Source: Deltaproteobacteria bacterium RIFCSPLOWO2_02_56_12 (lineage in GTDB: Bacteria > Desulfobacterota > Binatia > UBA9968). Taken from it: DNA of 5,670 nt. Below the pieces are notes generated by a model. That model searched no databases. It saw only the letters and a list, made by a program, of their open reading frames with translations, and was not told the DNA's origin. Of the stretch, positions 1 to 4,450 are shown one piece after another. Position 1 is the stretch's first letter; each line of letters begins with the position of its first letter. A program made the translations under genes and the position numbers. Location: positions 1 to 5,670 of the forward strand of contig MGRY01000112.1 in the NCBI GenBank assembly GCA_001799045.1. Reading direction: 5' to 3'.

Positions 1-70
1 TTATCTCGCCTAAGGCAGTTTCCAGCTCGTCTCCGTAGTGGTCCAGATGGGCGTGGGCATCGATCAGCAT
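1..70 (-). CDS. TatD-like metal-dependent hydrolase, 5' end only
   Basis: Reading the minus strand from the ATG at 70 gives MLIDAHAHLDHYGDELETAL and then GEI before the window ends, so only 23 codons are visible. The HxHLD motif right after the first beta strand (residues 6-10) is the metal-binding signature that opens TatD-family DNases/hydrolases, and the following Y-x-D-E-L stretch also fits that family. TatD proteins are TIM-barrel metal-dependent 3'-5' exonucleases or hydrolases of about 250-260 residues. A GGAG (84-87, minus strand) lies 13 nt before the ATG, a loose ribosome site. The gene is divergent from the amidohydrolase operon. Another amidohydrolase-superfamily member with the same N-terminal motif cannot be excluded on so few residues. 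Confidence 0.68.
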   Translation of the reverse strand, partial: MLIDAHAHLDHYGDELETALGEI

Positions 71-128
71 AGAACTTATTTAGCTCCAAAGCGGGCAAAT
101 GAAAAGTCGAAAAACTTTAGATTGGGCT

Positions 129-190
129 GTTTTTTCTCTTGTCATCTCTCCTGCAGATGGCCTAGAATTCACGGGAAAAGATGGCCCGAA
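129..190 (+). promoter_or_regulatory. Sigma-70-like promoter block, copy A, upstream of the amidohydrolase operon
   Basis: A run of six T (130-135) is followed by a -35 hexamer TTGTCA (139-144, 5/6 match to TTGACA), an 18-bp spacer and a -10 hexamer TAGAAT (163-168, 5/6 match to TATAAT). A transcription start near 175 would give a leader of about 70 nt. The block recurs before the ACT-domain gene (2311-2371), where -35, -10, spacer length and the downstream ATGGCCCGAA are kept while the spacer has changed. That selective conservation is the main reason to call it a promoter. Confidence 0.7.
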
Positions 191-245
191 GAGGGTTTAA
201 AAACTTAAGGTATTAATTTAGCACCGTCAGTAGGAGGAGAGAACA

Positions 246-1367
246 ATGGCTCAGTACCGTATTATTGATGCAGACGGGCACGTCATGGAGCTGGACAGCG
301 AGCTCAGGGAATTTATCGGGCCGCCCTACAACAACCTGGAATGGCACCAAAGCTACTCGTTCTGGCCCGGCCTCACTATGGACGGCTACCTGCGCTCTCT
401 GCGCAAGCCCGGCGGTTGGGCGGGCGGTGGAACCGGTCCCAGCGCAAAAGATTGGCTTTCGTTCCTCGACAAGAACGGCATCGAGCTGACGGTTCTTTAT
501 CCGACGCAGGGTCTCACCCACGCCGCCATTCAAGATAAAGATTGGGCCATCTGCCTGGCGCGCGCTTACAACGACTGGCTTTACAACAAATTCATGGCGG
601 TAAGCCCCCGGCTGGTGGGCGTGGCCCTCTTACCGGTCCAGGACTTGGCGGAGGCGGTCAAAGAGTTGCGCCGCTGCGTGAATGAACTCGGCATGGTCGG
701 CGCCGTTCTTCCCGCCGTCGCGCCGGGCGGCAGGCTCTACAGCGGCCCGGAGTTTTATCCCCTGTGGGAGGAAGCGCAGAAGCTGGACGTTCCCGTCTCG
801 ACCCATGGCGGCTTGAGCATGCCGTCGCTGGGTCTGGATTGCGCGGCGAACTTCACTGTAGGCCATACGCTCGAGCATCCCTTCGCGCAGATGCGCCAAT
901 TCGTCAGCATGATGTTCGAAGGGGTCTTTGAATCGTTTCCGAGCTTTCGCTTCGGCTGCATCGAATGCGGCGTCGGCTGGGTGCCCTATATGATGGACCG
1001 GATGGATGAAGAGCAGGAGCGGAAGGGCCACTACTCGCCGCGCTGTAAGTTAAAGCCCAGCGAGTATATAAAAAAGGGCAATATCTTTTTCGCCGTCGAG
1101 GTCGAGGAATCGGCGCTCCCTCTGGCCGCTCAAGTCGCGAATCCAAACGCGCTCCTCTGGGCATCCGACTACCCTCATGAACGGGATCAACGGGACTTCA
1201 GTCACGACATTCCGAGTTTGATCAATCGCAAGGACGTGAGCGACGAGCTGAAGCGCAAGATTTTATGGGACAATCCGTTGCGTTTTTACCCGCGATTGCG
1301 CGCGCGGATCGAACAGGGTGCAGCCCCGTACGCTAATTTTGCCCGGGGCAAGAGGGCAGTGACATGA
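246..1367 (+). CDS. Amidohydrolase family 2 (PF04909-type) metal-dependent hydrolase
   Basis: This is a 373-residue protein of the amidohydrolase-2/ACMSD-like TIM-barrel superfamily, whose members hydrolyse or decarboxylate small organic substrates with a bound divalent metal. Visible landmarks in order are the N-terminal D8-x-D10-x-H12-x-x-E15 motif, which takes the place of HxH in this subgroup; the barrel histidine H187 in STHGG; a histidine pair at 207/211; IECGVGW with E240; and WASDYPH (305-311) with the conserved catalytic aspartate D308. No signal peptide is seen, so it should be cytoplasmic. The start is set by a strong AGGAGGAGA ribosome site at 231-239, and the length is normal for the family. 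The stop overlaps the next start (ATGA), which implies translational coupling to the YeeE/YedE genes. The substrate cannot be read from sequence; related paralogues are numerous in environmental genomes and are mostly uncharacterised. Confidence 0.92.
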   Translation: MAQYRIIDADGHVMELDSELREFIGPPYNNLEWHQSYSFWPGLTMDGYLRSLRKPGGWAGGGTGPSAKDWLSFLDKNGIELTVLYPTQGLTHAAIQDKDWAICLARAYNDWLYNKFMAVSPRLVGVALLPVQDLAEAVKELRRCVNELGMVGAVLPAVAPGGRLYSGPEFYPLWEEAQKLDVPVSTHGGLSMPSLGLDCAANFTVGHTLEHPFAQMRQFVSMMFEGVFESFPSFRFGCIECGVGWVPYMMDRMDEEQERKGHYSPRCKLKPSEYIKKGNIFFAVEVEESALPLAAQVANPNALLWASDYPHERDQRDFSHDIPSLINRKDVSDELKRKILWDNPLRFYPRLRARIEQGAAPYANFARGKRAVT

Positions 1368-1786
1368 CGGAGCCCAATCTCATCGGCGGGCTGATCGGCG
1401 GCGGGCTCATCGGCCTTGCCAGCCTGCTCTTGCTCGCCGTCAATGGTCGCATCGCGGGCATATCCGGGATATTAAGCGGCCTCGTGACCGGCGGCATGCC
1501 GGGCGACCGCCTGTGGCGCAGCGCGTTTCTGGCCGGCCTTGTTGCCGGGGCCGGGGCGTACGCGCTGGTCCGGGGTGGCCTGCCGCTGCACTTTCAAGCG
1601 CAAGGTTTATGGCTGATCCTCGCCGGCTTGCTGGTGGGATTCGGCACCCGGATCAGCTCCGGCTGCACCTCCGGCCACGGAGTTTGCGGGCTGGCGCGGC
1701 GCTCGCCCCGTTCCTTGTTAGCCACCATGACTTTCATCTTTGTGGCCGTGATCACCGTCTTTCTTTACCGTCATGTTTTCCGATGA
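1364..1786 (+). CDS. YeeE/YedE family membrane protein, first half of a split transporter
   Basis: This 140-residue integral membrane protein belongs to the YeeE/YedE (PF04143) sulfur-transport family, which includes the thiosulfate importer TsuA. Hydrophobic segments are visible at about 5-27, 30-42, 52-69, 81-95 and 117-136. The signature lies at 91-116 and reads GFGTRISSGCTSGHGVCG, with cysteines at 101 and 108; in TsuA-type transporters, cysteines in such short re-entrant loops relay the thiosulfate. Full-length TsuA carries two such halves, whereas here the protein stops after one half and the second is encoded by the next gene. The start codon overlaps the amidohydrolase stop (ATGA at 1364-1367). 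The ribosome site is weak (AGAGGG near 1351), in line with coupled translation. The exact substrate (thiosulfate or another reduced sulfur compound) is inferred from the family. Confidence 0.9.
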   Translation: MTEPNLIGGLIGGGLIGLASLLLLAVNGRIAGISGILSGLVTGGMPGDRLWRSAFLAGLVAGAGAYALVRGGLPLHFQAQGLWLILAGLLVGFGTRISSGCTSGHGVCGLARRSPRSLLATMTFIFVAVITVFLYRHVFR

Positions 1787-2241
1787 AGACTGTTGCTAGC
1801 TCATTGTTGAGCGGATTTATTTTCGGCCTCGGACTCGCCGTTTCGCAGATGATCGATCCGGCGCGGGTCATCGGCTTCCTGGATGTGGCCGGCCGATGGG
1901 ATGCCACGCTGCTGTTTGTGATGGGCGGCGCGCTGGCCGTGACCGTGCCCGGCTTTCCTGTGATTCTCAGCCGGCCGCACCCGCTGCTTGCGCCGAAATT
2001 CAGCCTGCCCGCTAAGACCGAGATCGACCGACCGTTGATTATCGGCGCTGCCATTTTCGGCGTCGGTTGGGGCTTGGCCGGATTCTGTCCGGGTCCCGCG
2101 CTCGCCGCTCTGGCCTCGCTCTCGCCGTCCGTGGTTCTGTTCGTGGCGGCGATGATTGCCGGCCAGTGGCTGGCGTCGCGAGTTGAATTGCGCTCGCGTG
2201 GGGCGTCACAAACCGTCTGTGATGATGGCGGGCAATTATAA
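1783..2241 (+). CDS. DUF6691/YeeE-YedE family membrane protein, second half of a split transporter
   Basis: This 152-residue membrane protein is the usual partner of the short YeeE/YedE protein encoded just upstream (DUF6691-type, like the PmpA/PmpB pairs). The N-terminal half has the family pattern GFIFGLGLAVSQMIDPARVI (11-30), then GRWDATLLFVMGGA. The C-terminal half has GVGWGLAGFCPGPAL (93-107) with cysteine C102, the counterpart of the GCTSGHG loop in the first half. Membrane segments lie at about 5-22, 41-61, 86-104 and 113-130. I chose the ATG at 1783 because it forms an ATGA overlap with the previous stop and sits at the conserved N-terminus; the same frame is open further upstream, but that sequence only shadows the first gene. 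The last 16 or so residues are polar and not family-like, and they coincide with an inverted repeat in the DNA. Confidence 0.87.
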   Translation: MKTVASSLLSGFIFGLGLAVSQMIDPARVIGFLDVAGRWDATLLFVMGGALAVTVPGFPVILSRPHPLLAPKFSLPAKTEIDRPLIIGAAIFGVGWGLAGFCPGPALAALASLSPSVVLFVAAMIAGQWLASRVELRSRGASQTVCDDGGQL

Positions 2242-2256
2242 TGGTCCGCCCCACGC
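2196..2256 (+). repeat. Inverted repeat across the end of the YeeE/YedE operon
   Basis: GCGTGGGGCG (2196-2205) and its exact complement CGCCCCACGC (2247-2256) flank 41 nt that include the stop codon of the second transporter gene (2239-2241). Directly inside the left arm is a smaller inverted repeat, TCACA-N7-TGTGA (2206-2222). There is no T tract after the right arm, so this is not a classic intrinsic terminator. It could shape the 3' end of the operon transcript or be chance. Confidence 0.4.
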
Positions 2257-2310
2257 TTGAATGAGAAGCCTGGCTATCAAGAAGAGCTGATAGGCTGCAT
2301 ATCGAGGGCG

Positions 2311-2371
2311 GTTTTTTCTCTTGCCATCTCTCTGGCACCTGGCTTAGAATTCCCATAAACTATGGCCCGAA
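2311..2371 (+). promoter_or_regulatory. Sigma-70-like promoter block, copy B, upstream of the ACT-domain gene
   Basis: Same layout as the block at 129-190: T6 (2312-2317), -35 TTGCCA (2321-2326), an 18-bp spacer, -10 TAGAAT (2345-2350), then ATGGCCCGAA (2362-2371). By eye, 36 of 42 bases match copy A from the T tract through TAGAATTC, with one 1-nt gap after that. A start near 2357 would leave about 30 nt before the ACT gene ATG, with the ribosome site in between. Confidence 0.72.
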
Positions 2372-2386
2372 TAAGGAGGTGCAACC

Positions 2387-2815
2387 ATGCCGTATTCTGT
2401 TCGTAAAGTAGACGTGTGGGTGGGAGAGATCGATGACCGCCCGGGCGGACTGGCGGAAAAATTGGAAAGCCTGGCTAAAGCCGGAGCGAGCCTCGAGTTT
2501 ATTATCTCCCGCCGCACTCCTGGAAATCCCGATAAAGGGGTCGTTTTCCTTACGCCGATCAAAGGGACTAAACAACAGCGCGCCGCAAGCGCGGCCGGGC
2601 TCAATACCACTAACAGTCTGCATTCGGTCCGCGTAGAAGGCCCGGACCGTCCGGGACTGGGCATTAAAATGACCCGCGCGCTCGCCGACGCCGGCATCAA
2701 TCTGCGCGGCCTCTCCGCAGCCGCCCTCGGGCGAAGAAGCGTGAGCTATTTTGCTTTCGACAACGCCGACGACGCGGCCAATGCCATCAAGCTTTTGAAG
2801 AAGGCTCTGAAGTAA
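2387..2815 (+). CDS. Small protein with two tandem ACT domains
   Basis: The 142-residue protein consists almost only of two ACT-type ligand-binding modules. Domain 1 (about 6-58) begins VDVWVGEIDDRPGGLAEKL and domain 2 (about 78-142) begins HSVRVEGPDRPGLGIKM. Both carry the DRPG turn (17-20 and 87-90) that precedes the first helix and often helps bind amino acids. Stand-alone double-ACT proteins are usually regarded as amino-acid sensors or regulatory partners, but the ligand and target here are unknown. A strong AAGGAGG site (2373-2379) seven nt before the ATG fixes the start. The gene appears monocistronic: its own promoter block lies upstream and an intrinsic terminator follows at 2946-2964. 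Its GC-rich codon use matches the operon to its left, so it seems part of the core-like half. Confidence 0.85.
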   Translation: MPYSVRKVDVWVGEIDDRPGGLAEKLESLAKAGASLEFIISRRTPGNPDKGVVFLTPIKGTKQQRAASAAGLNTTNSLHSVRVEGPDRPGLGIKMTRALADAGINLRGLSAAALGRRSVSYFAFDNADDAANAIKLLKKALK

Positions 2816-2828
2816 CGAAGTCCAGACC

Positions 2829-2968
2829 GTTGAAAAAGGCTCATTTGCTTCGTTGCGCTCCGGGTCGTTCGCTCCGACGTACTGCATAAGTACGCCTCCG
2901 CTCACGAGTTCCTCGCGCGCCTCGCATCTGAGACCTTTTTGACCGGCCTGAAGACAGGCTTTTTCAAC
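2829..2968. repeat. Imperfect-hairpin intergenic repeat (MITE/REP-like)
   Basis: The element begins GTTGAAAAAGGC (2829-2840) and ends GGCTTTTTCAAC (2957-2968), inverted ends that match at 11 of 12 bases. Its centre is a perfect CGTACT-GCATA-AGTACG hairpin (2878-2894). The arms around it (about 53 nt each, 2831-2883 and 2889-2941) pair imperfectly, including AAAAAGG-CTCA against TGAGACCTTTTT. It contains no coding sequence. Hairpin repeats with GTTGAAAAAG ends and a core of the ACGTACT type are, from memory, dispersed in many deltaproteobacteria-like genomes; copy number in this genome cannot be judged from the window. Confidence 0.65.
2946..2964 (+). terminator. Rho-independent terminator after the ACT-domain gene
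   Basis: GCCTG (2946-2950), loop AAGA, CAGGC (2955-2959), then TTTTT (2960-2964): a GC-rich 5-bp stem with a 4-nt loop followed at once by a T tract. It lies 130 nt after the ACT gene stop, inside the right end of the hairpin repeat, so the repeat appears to provide transcription termination between the ACT gene and the ORF6N gene. Confidence 0.65.
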
Positions 2969-2994
2969 ACCGTAGAAAAGGGAGCATATTTTAG

Positions 2995-3570
2995 GTGGCC
3001 ATCCAAGCTTCAATCGAGCGTATTGAGCGGTCAATATTGTTGATCCGCGGCCACAAAGTGATGCTGGACGTGGTTCTAGCTGAACTCTATGGTGTGCCAG
3101 CAAAAGTTCTCAACCAGGCGGTAAAGCGAAATAAAGATCGGTTTCCTTCTGATTTTATGTTCCAGCTAACGGATGAAGAATTCTATTCTTTAAGGTCACA
3201 AATTGTGACCTTAGAAACCGGTCGTGGACGACATCGGAAGTATCTTCCTTACGCGTTTACTGAACAGGGCGTCGCCATGCTCTCCAGCGTCCTACGGAGC
3301 AAGCGTGCGGTACGGGTCAATGTGGAGATTGTGCGCGCTTTTGTCCGCCTCCGGGAGGTCCTGGCGACTCATAAAGATCTCGCAAGAAAGCTTGAGGCAC
3401 TGGAGAAAAAATATGATTCTCAGTTCAGGGTGGTCTTTGACGCCATTCGCCAGCTTATGGCCCCGCCGGAGCCCAGGAAACGGAAGATCGGGTTTTTGGT
3501 GAGGGAAAGGGCAGCCCGATACCGCAGGGGATATAAATGGCCGGTGCTCGGGTCACGAAAGATTGTTTAG
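2995..3570 (+). CDS. ORF6N (KilA-N type) domain DNA-binding protein
   Basis: This 191-residue protein has an N-terminal ORF6N domain (about 6-95), a DNA-binding module shared with phage antirepressors and KilA-N proteins. Family landmarks are SILLIRGHKVMLDVVLAELY (13-32), LNQAVKRNKDRFPSDFMFQL (39-58), SLRSQIVT and YLPYAFTEQGVAMLSSVLRS (83-102). Residues 105-160 form a helical, probably coiled-coil tail (HKDLARKLEALEKKYDSQF), and family members commonly end soon after the IGFLVRERAARYR stretch (166-178). The last 13 residues are therefore an unusual extension, and their DNA is shared with the 3542-3584 repeat. The start is a GTG preceded by AAAGGGAG (2977-2984) at 10 nt. Chromosomal copies are widespread and their role is unproven; a regulatory or phage-derived function is inferred. 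Confidence 0.88.
   Translation: MAIQASIERIERSILLIRGHKVMLDVVLAELYGVPAKVLNQAVKRNKDRFPSDFMFQLTDEEFYSLRSQIVTLETGRGRHRKYLPYAFTEQGVAMLSSVLRSKRAVRVNVEIVRAFVRLREVLATHKDLARKLEALEKKYDSQFRVVFDAIRQLMAPPEPRKRKIGFLVRERAARYRRGYKWPVLGSRKIV
3191..3213. promoter_or_regulatory. 23-bp perfect palindrome inside the ORF6N gene
   Basis: TAAGGTCACAA and TTGTGACCTTA are exact complements around a single central A. The site covers the codons for LRSQIVTL of the ORF6N protein. A palindrome of this length is typical of a dimeric protein-binding site, and an intragenic autoregulatory operator is possible, but protein-coding constraint on the SQIVT motif may explain part of it. Confidence 0.35.
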
Positions 3571-3584
3571 ATTGTCGTGTCTGA
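3537..3584 (+). CDS. Candidate 15-residue micro-ORF, copy 1
   Basis: The frame encodes MAGARVTKDCLDCRV and stops at TGA. It overlaps the 3' end of the ORF6N gene in another frame. A good ribosome site, AGGGG (3526-3530), lies six nt before the ATG, and an in-frame TAA immediately precedes the ATG, so the ORF cannot start earlier. A similar 15-codon ORF sits at 4375-4422; the two share M, G, K, L-D-C-R and have conservative changes V/I, T/S and D/N. That pattern suggests coding constraint, as a leader peptide or as the remnant of a gene end. No function is recognised, and the size alone keeps confidence low. Confidence 0.28.
   Translation: MAGARVTKDCLDCRV
3542..3584 (+). repeat. Direct repeat flanking the nuclease gene, left copy
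   Basis: Aligned without gaps to 4380-4422, about 33 of 43 bases agree; the best part is TAGATTGTCGTGTCTGA (3568-3584) against TAGATTGCCGTGCCTGA (4406-4422). The two copies bracket the PD-(D/E)XK nuclease gene. This copy also supplies the last codons and the stop of the ORF6N gene. Confidence 0.55.
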
Positions 3585-3586
3585 CG

Positions 3587-3606
3587 CGGACGGTAGCCGG
3601 ACGGTA
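3587..3606 (+). repeat. Short tandem repeat of CGGACGGTA
   Basis: CGGACGGTA occurs twice (3587-3595 and 3598-3606) separated by GC, in the 66-nt gap between the ORF6N and nuclease genes. It may be a small duplication or paired binding sites; nothing else supports a function. Confidence 0.35.
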
Positions 3607-3636
3607 CTACGTGGGGAATAGGCTCATCTAAAGCCC

Positions 3637-4359
3637 ATGGAACAGTTGCGGATATCGGGCAAAGATCTCGGGGCCGTTGCCCTTGCCGATTTCTGCGCGC
3701 GTTGCTTTTGGATTCAACGGAAAGCCCCTGCCGGGCTGCCGTTTCAAATTTTCCCTGGAATCTTCAGCTCCATCGATTCGTACAGCAAGAACACGGTTCA
3801 CACATGGTTCGACCGCCATGGAAGCCCGCCGCCATGGCTCTCAGAGCTTGGCGACGTCGTCGGCTATATCGAGCCGCCGCACTACTCGAAGTTTTCGACC
3901 GTGGATCAAGCGACCAACATCTTACTGACCGGCGCGCCGGATGCGCTGTTCAAATTGAGCGATGGTTCGCTTTTGATTGGCGACTACAAGACGGCGAAAT
4001 TCACACAGGCACAGGATAGGCTCCTTCCCGTGTATCGGACCCAGCTCAACGCTTACGCCGTCATTGCAGAGGCAAGGGGCTTGGGACGCGTCTCCCGCCT
4101 GGCTCTGATCTATACGGAACCTGACACGGACCGGAGCGTGGCTGCAACGGACGGGGTTCACCGGCCAGACGGCTTTATCATGGGATTCTCCGCCCATGTC
4201 CTACCTGTCAATGTTGACGCAACAACCATCCCGCCGCTTCTCAAGCGCGTGCGCGAGTTGCTTGATTCGTCTACCCCACCGCGCGGCCGATCCGGTTGCA
4301 AAGACTGCCGGAAACTTGAGGGGCTCGTAGGTCTAATGGGCGCGAGGTCTGGTACCTAA
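3637..4359 (+). CDS. Stand-alone PD-(D/E)XK nuclease, Cas4/RecB-like
   Basis: This 240-residue protein has the core of a PD-(D/E)XK nuclease (PDDEXK_1-type). GAPDALFKLSDGSLLIGDYK (99-118) carries acidic D102, D116 and K118, matching the PD...DxK active site, and YRTQLNAYA (133-141) is the QxxxY element found in RecB, AddB and Cas4 nucleases. Cysteines C20 and C23 near the N-terminus and C221 and C224 near the C-terminus could bind a metal or Fe-S cluster, as Cas4 and AddB do with a different spacing. No helicase domain is attached and no cas genes are visible. The ATG at 3637 is the earliest possible start because an in-frame TAG lies at 3619-3621; its ribosome site is poor. The gene sits between two direct repeats. 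A role in DNA processing, defence or mobile-element biology is inferred from the fold and context only. Confidence 0.75.
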   Translation: MEQLRISGKDLGAVALADFCARCFWIQRKAPAGLPFQIFPGIFSSIDSYSKNTVHTWFDRHGSPPPWLSELGDVVGYIEPPHYSKFSTVDQATNILLTGAPDALFKLSDGSLLIGDYKTAKFTQAQDRLLPVYRTQLNAYAVIAEARGLGRVSRLALIYTEPDTDRSVAATDGVHRPDGFIMGFSAHVLPVNVDATTIPPLLKRVRELLDSSTPPRGRSGCKDCRKLEGLVGLMGARSGT

Positions 4360-4374
4360 CAAGAATGGGAAAAG

Positions 4375-4422
4375 GTGAGCGGCACTTGGATCAGCAAAAA
4401 TTATCTAGATTGCCGTGCCTGA
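4375..4422 (+). CDS. Candidate 15-residue micro-ORF, copy 2
   Basis: From a GTG start the frame reads MSGTWISKNYLDCRA and ends at TGA. It is in the same frame as the nuclease gene and begins 15 nt after its stop; a weak GGGA (4367-4370) lies just before it. It pairs with the micro-ORF at 3537-3584: the same length, shared M, G, K and L-D-C-R, and mostly conservative replacements. It overlaps nothing else if the next gene starts at 4451. It may be a leader peptide, a remnant of a duplicated gene end, or a by-product of a DNA repeat. Confidence 0.25.
   Translation: MSGTWISKNYLDCRA
4380..4422 (+). repeat. Direct repeat flanking the nuclease gene, right copy
   Basis: Partner of 3542-3584, 838 bp downstream. 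The match runs from CGGCACTTG (4380-4388) to CCTGA (4418-4422) with no gaps and about 10 mismatches. Together the copies enclose the complete nuclease gene, as a cassette or tandem-duplication event would leave it. Confidence 0.55.
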
Positions 4423-4450
4423 TCCCGGAAAGGTCCGCGATAACGGGTCT

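Noticed and set aside
630..1031. Minus-strand ORF of 133 codons inside the amidohydrolase gene
   Set aside because: The plus-strand protein has clear family motifs through this region; the antisense frame is a GC-rich shadow.
2274..2293. CTATCA/TGATAG hairpin as terminator of the transporter operon
   Set aside because: The 6-bp stem is AT-rich and no T tract follows directly; the nearest T run (2312-2317) belongs to the promoter block.
2360..3103. Minus-strand ORF of 247 codons across the ACT gene and hairpin repeat
   Set aside because: It runs antisense to a convincing ACT protein and through a non-coding repeat, and its translation resembles no family.
4353..4359. ACCTAAC at the nuclease stop as the start of an integron attC site
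   Set aside because: It fits RYYYAAC, but no matching GTTRRRY partner with inner complementary boxes occurs in the next 140 bases.
4415..4450. GTG start adding 12 residues to the cyclase-like protein
   Set aside because: No ribosome site precedes it, the added residues are not family-like and it lies within the direct repeat; the ATG at 4451 is preferred, though not proven.
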